Shown here piece by piece: positions 1 through 7,002 of a stretch of 11,903 bases of DNA. The notes beneath the pieces are model-generated. The model was not told where the DNA came from. It saw only the letters and a program-made list of their open reading frames with translations, and made no database searches. The stretch is taken from positions 1 to 11,903 of the forward strand of contig JBCCRH010000160.1 in NCBI GenBank assembly GCA_039208045.1, written 5' to 3'. Every line of letters starts with the position of its first letter. The stretch's first letter is position 1. The stretch comes from JBCCRH01 sp039208045. GTDB lineage: Bacteria > Bacteroidota > Bacteroidia > Chitinophagales > Saprospiraceae. The position numbers and the translations under genes are program-made.

Positions 1-2
1 GC

Positions 3-95
3 AAAACCCTCAAAATCTATTGTTGGAATACTGCCCAGCACACCATCTATTTTGATGACCTGAAAGTGGATATAGTACACCTGGGGGAGCCTTGA
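3..95 (+). CDS. C-terminal end of an unidentified protein (5' truncated)
   Basis: An open frame runs in from the left edge and ends at the TGA at 93-95, leaving 30 visible codons. The peptide ends in IYFDDLKVDIVHLGEP. A stretch of the form 'WN...IYFDDLKVDI' resembles the last beta strands of jelly-roll or Ig-like C-terminal domains often found in secreted Bacteroidota proteins, where a 'Y[IVF]DD[LF]' motif closes the fold. That comparison is from memory and weak. The frame has no stop before the edge, and its stop is followed directly by a repeat element and then the sigma-factor gene on the same strand. Function cannot be assigned from 30 residues. Confidence 0.55.
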   Translation, partial: KTLKIYCWNTAQHTIYFDDLKVDIVHLGEP

Positions 96-140
96 TCTCG
101 ACTTCGCTCGATCAACGCTCGGTTTCGCATAGTCGAAGTG
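96..140. repeat. Degenerate palindromic interspersed repeat after the stop codon
   Basis: The segment begins one base after the upstream stop codon. It carries two inward-facing arms, TCGACT at 98-103 and AGTCGA at 131-136, with a further GC/GC pair (106-107 with 127-128) inside. The right arm TAGTCGAAGTG (130-140) is identical to 1297-1307, and the left TCGACTTCG (98-106) recurs at 6957-6965. This resembles the dispersed 'CTTCGACT..GCTCA / TGAGC..AGTCGAAG' palindromes seen in many Bacteroidota genomes. Seen: the shared words and inverted arms. Inferred: that it is a genome-wide repeat. Confidence 0.5.
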
Positions 141-175
141 TAATACCCCCAAACCACCTGCATCTAACCAGGTAC

Positions 176-661
176 ATGAATCAAGATATCCAACAGATCA
201 TTCAGCAGCACAAAGACAAAATCTTCAAGACGTGCCTGGGCTTCACCAACTCGCGCGAGGATGCGAAAGACTTGGTGCAAGAAGTACTGATCAATATTTG
301 GTTGGGCTTGCAAAAGTTTCGTGGAGAGGCGCAGCTATCGACATGGATCTATCGCGTAACGGTCAACACCTGCCTGATGCATAAGCGGAAAAAGAAAGTT
401 GCTACGGCACCACTGCCTGATCGAGACTTGGAAGCAAGGGAAAGCAATGCACCCGAAGAAACCGATCAAAAAAAGCTGCACCTGCTCCGCCAGTTTTTGC
501 AAGAACTCCCGGAGCGGGATCGCTTACTGATGATTCTATACCTAGAAAATTTGACGTACCAAGAAATCGCCGAAGTAATTGGGCTGAAAGCCAATAATGT
601 TGGGGTGCGAATCAACCGCATTAAAACTCGTTTAAAAAGAAAATTTGAAGCGCATGGATAA
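176..661 (+). CDS. ECF-type RNA polymerase sigma factor (sigma-70 family)
   Basis: The 161-aa protein would direct core RNA polymerase to a specific promoter set. Residues ~8-72 form sigma region 2, with the helix REDAKDLVQEVLINIW followed by LSTWIYRVTVNTCL, the typical ECF region 2 pattern. A short charged linker (~72-100) leads to region 4 (~101-156), with LPERDRLLMILYLENLTYQEIAEVIG and a helix-turn-helix around 128-148. There is no region 3, as expected for ECF factors. I chose the ATG at 176 rather than an in-frame TTG at 92: the extra 28 residues come from the repeat element at 96-140, look unlike sigma sequence, and would overlap the upstream gene's stop. The stop overlaps the next gene's start by 8 bases, so the two are probably co-transcribed and translationally coupled. 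The regulon is unknown. Confidence 0.93.
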   Translation: MNQDIQQIIQQHKDKIFKTCLGFTNSREDAKDLVQEVLINIWLGLQKFRGEAQLSTWIYRVTVNTCLMHKRKKKVATAPLPDRDLEARESNAPEETDQKKLHLLRQFLQELPERDRLLMILYLENLTYQEIAEVIGLKANNVGVRINRIKTRLKRKFEAHG

Positions 662-1247
662 TCTAAAAGCCATTTGGGAAAAACTGCATGAAGCACAAAT
701 CGAAATCGAACAATTGATGCATAAAGATAGCAGTAGTGCTATCATCGATACATTTAGGAAAGAGGAAGCACTCCGACAAAAGTACTTGCCTTGGATGTTA
801 CCTTACCTAGCCTTTATTATGACAGGCATGACCTTGTTGGTCTACCATACCAACCCCCAGTTTGGAAGCATGGAGGTTCTAGGACTCTTTCTAATAGCTT
901 GTGCTGGCTTTATTATGATCTACATTCCTCAGTCGATTCGTATCCCTATTCAATCCTTTTCTTATGGCGAGGCAACGATCCCTTTTGTACGAGCTGCTCA
1001 AGAAAAGATAGGCTTACGCCGAAAGTATTTGCTGCACAGCACCATCGCCATGATGATCCTACTAACGGGCGGCCTTTTTTGCTTGATTTTTGGCAATCAG
1101 CCAGCGCCTAGCTGGAGGATGATTGTATATTTCTTTGCCTTTACAGTAGTGTTGAGTGGTGTAGCTGTAACAGGTACGATGCTTGGCTTTGATCGATACT
1201 ATAAGCCTCTATTGGAAAGAATGGAAAAATTTTTGCTCGCTCACTAA
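654..1247 (+). CDS. Four-helix membrane protein, putative partner (anti-sigma-like) of the ECF sigma factor
   Basis: The 197-aa protein has a hydrophilic N-terminus of about 44 residues (charged, helical, starting MDNLKAIWEKLHEAQ) and four predicted membrane helices at ~46-64, 72-92, 125-147 and 155-176. The C-terminus is a short charged tail. I see no zinc-binding HxxxCxxC motif, so it is not a classical ZAS anti-sigma factor. Its start at 654 lies inside the last codons of the sigma gene (ATGGATAA overlap), and translational coupling of this kind usually marks a sigma factor with its regulator. A TTG at 645 is possible but less likely. An anti-sigma role is inferred from position and topology; I do not recognise the family. 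The stop codon (TAA at 1245-1247) lies within the first unit of the 23-bp repeat array. Confidence 0.75.
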   Translation: MDNLKAIWEKLHEAQIEIEQLMHKDSSSAIIDTFRKEEALRQKYLPWMLPYLAFIMTGMTLLVYHTNPQFGSMEVLGLFLIACAGFIMIYIPQSIRIPIQSFSYGEATIPFVRAAQEKIGLRRKYLLHSTIAMMILLTGGLFCLIFGNQPAPSWRMIVYFFAFTVVLSGVAVTGTMLGFDRYYKPLLERMEKFLLAH

Positions 1248-1306
1248 GCCCAGCCGAAGTAGCTCACTGAGCGTAGTCCAAGTAGCTCACTGAGCGTAGT
1301 CGAAGT
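1238..1306. repeat. Three tandem 23-bp repeat units between convergent genes
   Basis: The units occupy 1238-1260, 1261-1283 and 1284-1306. Units 2 and 3 read AGCTCACTGAGCGTAGTCSAAGT and differ at one base (C or G); unit 1 is more diverged (CTCACTAAGCCCAGCCGAAG core). The array fills the space between the stop of the plus-strand membrane-protein gene and the minus-strand transporter gene, and unit 1 contains the former's stop codon. There are no spacers, so it is not a CRISPR array. The word TAGTCGAAGTG is shared with the repeat at 96-140. Confidence 0.85.
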
Positions 1307-1315
1307 GGAGCTACT
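1281..1315. terminator. Hairpin between convergent genes, possible bidirectional terminator
   Basis: Perfect 8-bp arms AGTAGCTC (1281-1288) and GAGCTACT (1308-1315) can be extended by three more pairs (1289-1291 with 1304-1306) across a bulged G at 1307, leaving a 12-base loop. The right arm contains the stop codon of the minus-strand transporter gene. Neither side carries a U-tract, so strong intrinsic termination is doubtful; the position between converging genes is the main argument. Confidence 0.4.
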
Positions 1316-2651
1316 CCGAAGGCACATCCTTAAAGGTCAAAAAAATCAAGAACCCAATTATACAAAGGCCTGCCGCTAGCCACGCACTAGCTACTACACC
1401 CGTATTATTGGCAGTACTCTTACCCATGAGCAGTAAAGAAGGAAAAATCAAATTAGCCAAAGAAATACCCATTTTCATCGTAAAATTGCGAGTCGCGTAG
1501 AACATGCCGGACTGCTGTGCTCCTGTCTCTTTTTCGTGCTGATAAATAACATCAGCGATGATGGCATTGGGGATAATCCCAAAGGCAGCTAGGGGAAACC
1601 CAGCCATAATCGCCAAGAAATAAAAGATAAGAGTAGCCGAAAAAGGTAGTACAGGGAACGCTGCGGTGAGCAAAAAAGTAAGGCTGAAAATAGCAAAGCC
1701 TGCAAGCACTAGCTGCTTCTTACCAAACCGTTTGACCATCATATTAATAGGCACATAAAATAAAAAGCTGGTCAAAAAGCTGATGGTGAGAAAAACAGAA
1801 GCCTGTTCTTTTTCAAAGCCAAAGATGAGCGTCACATAAAAGCTAACGCCCAATTGGATAAACGATAAGGCAAGCCAATAGATTAAATCAGAAAAAATGA
1901 ATACCCTAAAGTTGCTATTGCTCATCACCTTACTTAGCGCCTCTTTTAGCGGAAGCTGTAAGGGGAGCTGATAGGCAAACTGATTCTCCTTGAGAAAAAG
2001 AACTGGGACATACATAAATACAAAGCCAATGGCAGCAAATATGCCAATGGTAATTTGAAAGGCAGTAGTGGAGTCATAGCTTTGCTCGAAAGCAGCCTGC
2101 AAGGCGTACGCATTGCTACCAATCAGGAAGCCAATAGCCCAAGTGACGCTGATGAGGGTGCTGATAAACATCCGATCTTTAGGATCGTGGCCCAATTCGC
2201 TGATTAGGGCAGAGTAGGGGACGACGTAGAGCGTTAGGGCAAAGTAGAATAAGATGATTTCGAAAGTGAGTAAAATTTCATTGGTTAGCGTAGACTCAGA
2301 AGAAGGGACAAACATGAGGAAAGAGAAGACCGCTAGTGGTGTTCCGGCCACCGCTAGCCAAAACTTGCGCTTGCCAATTGGATTCTCAAAGCGATCAGAC
2401 CACTGCGCAATCAGCGGATCAGTAATAGCATCAAAGATGCGTCCACCAAAATTGATCAGACCAATTAATGTGAAGCTACCCAAAATAGCCCCTTGCGAGA
2501 TGAACGTAGGGAAAATAGCAGATTGCCCAGTTTCGGGAGGCATATAGAAATAGACTAGCAAATTGGCGGCGCCAAAGCTAGCTAGCGACCATCCCAACTG
2601 GCCGAGGGCAAAAATGATTTTCTGATGGAGTGGTGGACGGGCTGTGTTCAT
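1311..2651 (-). CDS. MFS transporter of the GPH / MFS_2 (sugar:cation symporter, MelB-like) family
   Basis: The 446-aa inner-membrane protein has about 12 hydrophobic helices. The family signature is in the helix II to loop 2-3 region: GRIFDAITDPLIAQWSD at ~70-86, followed by the basic turn GKRKFW at ~93-98. Asp74 and Asp78 match the positions of the cation-binding aspartates of MelB helix II. The length fits the family (about 440-500 aa). Members carry sugars, glycosides or uronates with Na+ or H+, but many Bacteroidota members have no known substrate. No sugar-metabolism gene is adjacent here, so the substrate cannot be named. The ATG at 2649-2651 gives the natural N-terminus before helix I. 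The gene is convergent with the sigma operon and preceded by a hairpin-rich leader (2652-2991). Confidence 0.9.
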   Translation of the reverse strand: MNTARPPLHQKIIFALGQLGWSLASFGAANLLVYFYMPPETGQSAIFPTFISQGAILGSFTLIGLINFGGRIFDAITDPLIAQWSDRFENPIGKRKFWLAVAGTPLAVFSFLMFVPSSESTLTNEILLTFEIILFYFALTLYVVPYSALISELGHDPKDRMFISTLISVTWAIGFLIGSNAYALQAAFEQSYDSTTAFQITIGIFAAIGFVFMYVPVLFLKENQFAYQLPLQLPLKEALSKVMSNSNFRVFIFSDLIYWLALSFIQLGVSFYVTLIFGFEKEQASVFLTISFLTSFLFYVPINMMVKRFGKKQLVLAGFAIFSLTFLLTAAFPVLPFSATLIFYFLAIMAGFPLAAFGIIPNAIIADVIYQHEKETGAQQSGMFYATRNFTMKMGISLANLIFPSLLLMGKSTANNTGVVASAWLAAGLCIIGFLIFLTFKDVPSE

Positions 2652-2668
2652 TGCAGAAAGGTAATAAA

Positions 2669-2708
2669 AAAATAACTCCTTCCCGCATGTAGTCGTTTCG
2701 GGAAGGAG
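2669..2708 (-). terminator. Intrinsic terminator 24 bases before the transporter start
   Basis: On the minus strand a perfect 10-bp stem, CTCCTTCCCG (2708-2699) with CGGGAAGGAG (2685-2676), has a 13-base loop and is followed by TTATTTTTTTATTAC. The structure is a textbook terminator, but it sits only 24 bases upstream of the transporter ATG on the same strand. It may end read-through from the kinase operon or act as an attenuator in the transporter leader. Confidence 0.8.
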
Positions 2709-2816
2709 CTTGTGTTTTTCACAGCATGGTTAGAACACATAGAAATTGCCCGCTTCAGGCGGACACATTAAGTACTGGAGTTTAGTTTTGTTTCTTTGTT
2801 TGAGCCTTCCCAGAGT

Positions 2817-2857
2817 AAAAAACTGGGACTTTCCAAAAAGGAGTTTAGGAAAGTCCC
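2817..2857 (-). terminator. Intrinsic terminator downstream of the sensor-kinase gene
   Basis: On the minus strand GGGACTTTCC (2857-2848) pairs perfectly over 10 bp with GGAAAGTCCC (2834-2825), with a 13-base loop. AGTTTTTTACT follows directly. It lies 135 bases beyond the kinase stop codon. A competing 6-bp hairpin can form between 2828-2823 and 2813-2808 (TCCCAG with CTGGGA). Confidence 0.85.
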
Positions 2858-2933
2858 TAAGTAAACACGCTTCTTGTTGATAGGTTAATAGGAAGGATAA
2901 ATCTTCTGTTTCTGGGATCGGCTAATAACAACA

Positions 2934-2964
2934 CAAAGATAGAGCGAGCCACTGTTTTACGAAA
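2934..2964 (-). promoter_or_regulatory. Bacteroidota-type promoter-like site, minus strand
   Basis: Read on the minus strand, TTTC (2964-2961) is followed after 19 bases by TATCTTTG (2941-2934). The second element fits the Bacteroidota -7 consensus TAnnTTTG completely; the first matches three of four bases of the -33 TTTG. Transcription would start near 2927, after the kinase gene and before both terminators. It could serve the transporter or a short RNA ending near 2815. The prediction is by motif only. Confidence 0.35.
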
Positions 2965-2991
2965 CCCCATATTCATGGGGCTATATACCCC

Positions 2992-5900
2992 CTACACAAA
3001 CCTCCGCATCTTGAGCTGAATGCTATACCCTGGATTTTGGAAAATATCCAATTGCGCATTGATACGCTCAGCGCGCATCTTTAAGTTAGATAATCCCTGA
3101 CCTTTGCGCTTAAATTTAGAAGGAGAGGTTTTAGGCGCAGGAGCAGCTTTGGAGCTATCGCCATTATCCTCTACGATGAGTTCAAAATGGTTGCCATTAT
3201 TCCCAAACTGTACTTCTACTACGGAAGCTGAGGAGTGCTTGGCGATATTATTGATGGCCTCCTTGAAAATGAAGTACAGATTTTGCCTAATATTGACCGG
3301 CATCTTCTGATTGCGATCAATCCGTTGAATCTTGAAGGTATAGTTGATGCGTATAGGCACCAGCACATCATCAGCGTGCTCGTGCATGCGATCGAGCAAA
3401 TCTCCCACTTTGTCTTTGCGGCTATCAATCGACCAGATGACATCGCTCATTTTGGAAATCGCCTTTCGGCTCACTTCGCCTATCGTCTTAACGCGTTGCT
3501 GTATCTGCTCATCCTTTAACTGCAACTGTAAGACATCAGTTTGCATAGCAATACCCGACAATAAGCCGGTGACCTCATCGTGTAGATCACTTGATAGTTT
3601 CATGCGGATACGTTCGACTTTTAGGCGTTGTTCCAGTTGGTACTGAAATAGGCCGTAGATTACCGCAGCAATAAAAAGAATCATCAAGACAAAAAACCAC
3701 CACTGTTCGGTAAAATGAGCACCTACCTCAATAGGGATGCTGAGCACTTCATTACTCCAATTACCATTGGCATCTGCTCCACGAATGTGTAGCACATAAT
3801 TGTCAGGCGGGAGTTTGCTGTAGCGCACATAGTTGGCATTGCCCAGGTAAGCCCAGCTTTTCTCATAGCCTTCCAGTCTAGCCTGGTATTGGTTGCGCTG
3901 CGGATTAGCGAAATCTGGAATGGTAAAGTGTACCTGGAAGAAATTATGATAGGGCGAAATGTAAATCGACTCTAACTCATTGAGGTTGGTTTCCAGAACA
4001 ATATTAGAGTCATTTCGCACATCGTATTTCTTGACTTCCGTCAAAATAACAGGCGGAACACTTTCATCCACTAATAAGTCGGCTGCATCGAATACATTTA
4101 AGCCATTTACACCCCCTAAATAAATACGTCCGTTGGGGTCTTTGTGGTAACTAAAACGGTTAAATTCATCGTGGCTAAAGCCATCCTCTCGGTAGAAGTT
4201 TCGGAATAGCTTTTTCTCTGTATCAAAATAAGAGAGGCCATCAAATGTACTAACCCAATAATTCCCATCTCCATTGGGCACAATGCCACAAACGGTATTA
4301 CTAGCTAGTCCGTGGCGGGTATCGTAATTGGTAAAAGTATTCTTCTGGAGGTCAAAAATAGAAAGCCCGTTGGTCGTGCCTAGCCAGAGGCGATCTTGAT
4401 CGTCTTCATAAATTTCATAAATCACATTACTGGGAAGGCCCATGCTCCCTTCGGTATCATCCACTAGATAGCGTTCGGCAGTTCGCTCGCTGGGGTCTAC
4501 CTTGAATAAGCCATGGTCAGAGCCTACCCAGAGCAGCCCGCTCTCGCTAGCGGCAATAAAGCGCGGGAGGGCGTCCTGAAACGGATTATTTCCCTCTTGG
4601 TCATAAAAGAGCTCGAATTGGTTACTAGAAGCATTGAAAGCAATAAGGGAGCCCTTGTCTCCATTATTGGGGGCAGAAAGCCAAATCGTGCCTTCTTGGT
4701 CGATGTCCATGGCATAGAACCTCTCCGAATAATCAAAAAATTCGGTAGTACAATTTGCCGTATCATATTGTACCAACAAACCAGAGCTGCTGCCATCGCA
4801 AAGAATACCCCAAAGATGGCCGCCCTGGCCAAATTCTAGGTCGAAACCACAATTGAAGTTCAGCACTTCATCGGTCTCGGGATCTCTGAGCTCTATGGTA
4901 TCAATCAAATCATATTCCAAATCGATAGCGTACCACCTAGAGACTTCGCGAGCGAAATAGAGTTTGTCTTTCCCATTGTCCGTAATGCCTCGTATGATTT
5001 TGCCACGCTGATCAACATCTAAGGACTCTGCTAGGTAGGTCTTTACCTTGTATAAATTGTTTTGCACAATTTTTAGACCCGTATCAATACCCACATAGAG
5101 GGTTTTGAAAAAGTCGGCACTGGCAACGTGTACGATGTAGTTGCCCACTTCCAGCAGAAAAGAAAAATCTTGTACTCGCTGGGTAGGGGTAATACAATAC
5201 AAGGCATTGTTGGTCTGTGTGATTGGTGTTTTTTGAATGACCAGCAAATTCCCTTTTTGATCTTCCCAGATATCTGAGTAGTGCTGGTCGCTCGGTATTT
5301 TATTAAACAATTGGAAGGTATTGTCAGGTATTGAGGACTGCTCTAAGGTGTATAGTCCTGGCTCATTTTCGAAAGAAATCCAAAGCTGGCCGTTAATATC
5401 TTCGTGTAAGAGTTGGTGAAAATTTTCGGTTTGGCTACCTGGGAAATCATCGGAGCTAATTGCCTGAATCACTTGTCCCGTTTGGTCGAATAGGCGGATG
5501 CCTTTCTCAGAATCGGAAAGTAAGAACGTGCCGTTCTGTAGACTCAGTAGTTTTAGTTTTGCCGCACTAGAATAGCGCTCCTGCTCCTCCCGAGAAAAAA
5601 TCGAGGCAAAAGGCGTTTCATCATTCCCATGATTGTACTGATAAAGATGTAGGCTATCTTGCTGATTACGACTGATTGACAAAATATAAATTTCCCCCTC
5701 ACGCGAAACGATGATCTGCCGAACGATTCCTCGGATACCATATTCCGGTAGCAGTTCTACCTTCTGAGTAGACAGCGAATAGGGGTCTAACAGATCAAAG
5801 AAGCCATAATTAGTGGCATAGGTGAGCACCAGGTGCCCATGCTTATCTTCAGCGATTTGCTCAGGGCCGTTGCCTGAAATCTTATAGGGATTATCCCAAC

Positions 5901-6165
5901 TGTTATTTAGCACCTTAAATTGGTAGCCGTCAAAACGATTTAAGCCATTAGGAGTAGCAATCCAGAGGTACCCATTTTTATTTTGATAAATGTCCGTGAT
6001 ATTTCGGTTAGACAGCCCATCATTGAGGGAGTAGAACTGGGTTTGGAGGAAGCTTACTTGCGCTTGAAGGGAGCAATTTATTAGCCATACGGCTAATAGA
6101 AAAAGGGAGCATTTGTTGAGCAGATGTATGAAAGGTAGCAGGTGCATCGTATCAAATTTCGCCAT
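2992..6165 (-). CDS. Periplasmic-propeller sensor histidine kinase (HisKA_3 type)
   Basis: The 1057-aa protein starts with a signal peptide (hydrophobic ~19-34, likely cut after LQA at 35). The periplasmic part (~40-700) holds propeller blades of the two-component-regulator type, e.g. YLWIATPNGLNRFDG (67-80), LLWVGSDHGLFKVD, RLWLGTTNGLSIFD, YWVSTFDGLSYFD and IYLGGVNGLNVFD. A Y_Y_Y-like domain follows (~751-813, with YQARLEGYEKSWAYLG). One membrane helix (822-841) leads to a HisKA_3 dimerisation domain with DLHDEV, His862 being the phosphorylated residue, and an ATPase domain with N-box EAINN (Asn972), D-box DNG (Asp1000) and G-box GQGLSN (Gly1022, Gly1024). There is no fused receiver or DNA-binding domain; it should phosphorylate the regulator encoded just upstream. 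Its start overlaps that gene by 14 bases; a second in-frame ATG at 6147 (residue 7), placed just after the regulator's stop, is also possible. The ligand is unknown. Confidence 0.93.
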   Translation of the reverse strand: MAKFDTMHLLPFIHLLNKCSLFLLAVWLINCSLQAQVSFLQTQFYSLNDGLSNRNITDIYQNKNGYLWIATPNGLNRFDGYQFKVLNNSWDNPYKISGNGPEQIAEDKHGHLVLTYATNYGFFDLLDPYSLSTQKVELLPEYGIRGIVRQIIVSREGEIYILSISRNQQDSLHLYQYNHGNDETPFASIFSREEQERYSSAAKLKLLSLQNGTFLLSDSEKGIRLFDQTGQVIQAISSDDFPGSQTENFHQLLHEDINGQLWISFENEPGLYTLEQSSIPDNTFQLFNKIPSDQHYSDIWEDQKGNLLVIQKTPITQTNNALYCITPTQRVQDFSFLLEVGNYIVHVASADFFKTLYVGIDTGLKIVQNNLYKVKTYLAESLDVDQRGKIIRGITDNGKDKLYFAREVSRWYAIDLEYDLIDTIELRDPETDEVLNFNCGFDLEFGQGGHLWGILCDGSSSGLLVQYDTANCTTEFFDYSERFYAMDIDQEGTIWLSAPNNGDKGSLIAFNASSNQFELFYDQEGNNPFQDALPRFIAASESGLLWVGSDHGLFKVDPSERTAERYLVDDTEGSMGLPSNVIYEIYEDDQDRLWLGTTNGLSIFDLQKNTFTNYDTRHGLASNTVCGIVPNGDGNYWVSTFDGLSYFDTEKKLFRNFYREDGFSHDEFNRFSYHKDPNGRIYLGGVNGLNVFDAADLLVDESVPPVILTEVKKYDVRNDSNIVLETNLNELESIYISPYHNFFQVHFTIPDFANPQRNQYQARLEGYEKSWAYLGNANYVRYSKLPPDNYVLHIRGADANGNWSNEVLSIPIEVGAHFTEQWWFFVLMILFIAAVIYGLFQYQLEQRLKVERIRMKLSSDLHDEVTGLLSGIAMQTDVLQLQLKDEQIQQRVKTIGEVSRKAISKMSDVIWSIDSRKDKVGDLLDRMHEHADDVLVPIRINYTFKIQRIDRNQKMPVNIRQNLYFIFKEAINNIAKHSSASVVEVQFGNNGNHFELIVEDNGDSSKAAPAPKTSPSKFKRKGQGLSNLKMRAERINAQLDIFQNPGYSIQLKMRRFV

Positions 6166-6790
6166 CTAATTTTTTTCGGATTACCTCTGCTTTGCTATTG
6201 ACCTGAAGCTTTCTGTATATTTTCTTGATGTGGTCGCGTACGGTTTCCACCGAAATGAGGTATTTATCGGCGATCATTTTGTAGCTCAAGCCATCTACCA
6301 GGCCCTCCACAATTTGCGCCTGTCGGGGCGTGAGCGGGTCATCTAGGCGGCGTTTTTTTGGGGCAAAATGGCCAATCACTTTTCGGGCAATACCTGGAGA
6401 CATATAGGAGCCGCCACCATGTACCGTACGAAGTACATCTCTGATGGTGGGTAAATCGGTACCTTTGGTTAAATAGGAAACCGCACCTGCACAAAGAGCT
6501 TTGAATACGCGATCAGAGTCGTCGTAAGCAGTAAGCATAATGATGTCGACGGCATTGATTTTCTCACGGATGTGCCGGATACCTTCTAGGCCCGACATGC
6601 CAGGCAGATTGATGTCCAATAGAACAGTATTGATTACTGGCGTGCGATGGGTAGCAAGTCGCTCTAGGAAGCTCTCCATACTATCGGCGGTAATAGCGAC
6701 TTCCATATCTGCCTGAGCACCCAGATATAGTTCTAACGTTTCTAGTACCAATGGCTCATCTTCCACTAGTCCCAAAGTGACATTGGTCAT
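6152..6790 (-). CDS. NarL/FixJ-family response regulator
   Basis: The 212-aa protein has a receiver domain at ~4-120, with acidic pocket Glu10-Asp11, phosphoacceptor Asp59 in VLLDINLPG, switch Thr87 and Lys109. A LuxR-type helix-turn-helix follows at ~152-208 (LTPRQAQIVEGLVDGLSYKM, then SVETVRDHIKKIYRKL). It would bind DNA as a phosphorylated dimer and should be the partner of the sensor kinase encoded directly downstream, whose start overlaps this gene's end by 14 bases. The ATG at 6790 gives the receiver the usual N-terminus; an in-frame TTG at 6817 would add nine residues not typical of the family and would sit on the predicted promoter. The regulated genes are not evident, and the divergent fabH-type gene is one candidate by position only. 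Confidence 0.95.
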   Translation of the reverse strand: MTNVTLGLVEDEPLVLETLELYLGAQADMEVAITADSMESFLERLATHRTPVINTVLLDINLPGMSGLEGIRHIREKINAVDIIMLTAYDDSDRVFKALCAGAVSYLTKGTDLPTIRDVLRTVHGGGSYMSPGIARKVIGHFAPKKRRLDDPLTPRQAQIVEGLVDGLSYKMIADKYLISVETVRDHIKKIYRKLQVNSKAEVIRKKLDGEI

Positions 6791-6814
6791 GTTGTCCCTA
6801 GTTTTGTGCAAAAG

Positions 6815-6844
6815 CAAAAATTACAAAAACTTAAGCGTTCCAAA
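6815..6844 (-). promoter_or_regulatory. Predicted promoter of the response regulator-kinase operon
   Basis: On the minus strand TTTG (6844-6841) is followed after 17 bases by TAATTTTTG (6823-6815), close to the Bacteroidota -33 TTTG / -7 TAnnTTTG pair, with one extra base inside the -7 element. Transcription would start about 18 bases before the ATG at 6790, which also supports that start. Confidence 0.45.
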
Positions 6845-7002
6845 GAACCTTAGCTACCTAAATTTATTATAACCTTATCATTTTGCTAAAGAAATCGTGC
6901 AAAGGAGTCGGCCGCTAAGGCTCGTATTTTGTTAAATGAAAATAAATTTCGACCTTTCGACTTCGTCTGATTTACTTGTTTATACTTCAAAACTAACAGT
7001 TT

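Larger units (their letters stand above)
2652..2991. other. 340-bp gene-free region with three hairpins
   Basis: No convincing coding frame is seen. In minus-strand order it holds a 6-bp GC-rich hairpin 11 bases after the kinase stop (CCCCAT 2965-2970 with ATGGGG 2975-2980), a promoter-like site at 2934-2964, a terminator at 2817-2857, a small CCGC/GCGG hairpin around 2744-2760, and a second terminator at 2669-2708. The word GGGAAGG on the minus strand at 2811-2805 is complementary to the 5' arm of the second terminator. Confidence 0.7.

Noticed and set aside
92..175. N-terminal extension of the sigma factor from TTG at 92
   Set aside because: The extra residues are encoded by the repeat element, overlap the upstream stop, and are not sigma-like; ATG at 176 gives the normal ECF length.
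1238..1306. CRISPR-like array
   Set aside because: The 23-bp units are directly adjacent with no spacers, and no cas gene is present.
4513..4839. Plus-strand open frame of 108 codons inside the kinase gene
   Set aside because: It is a shadow of the well-supported kinase frame; its residues show no domain. The same holds for the frames at 3235-3519, 3344-3646 and 2254-2547.
6791..6817. Longer response regulator starting at TTG 6817
   Set aside because: It adds nine atypical residues and would overlap the predicted promoter; ATG 6790 matches family N-termini.
6981..6988. TATACTTC as the -7 element of the fabH-type gene
   Set aside because: Only six of eight bases match, there is no -33 TTTG at the right distance, and the leader would be about 9 bases.
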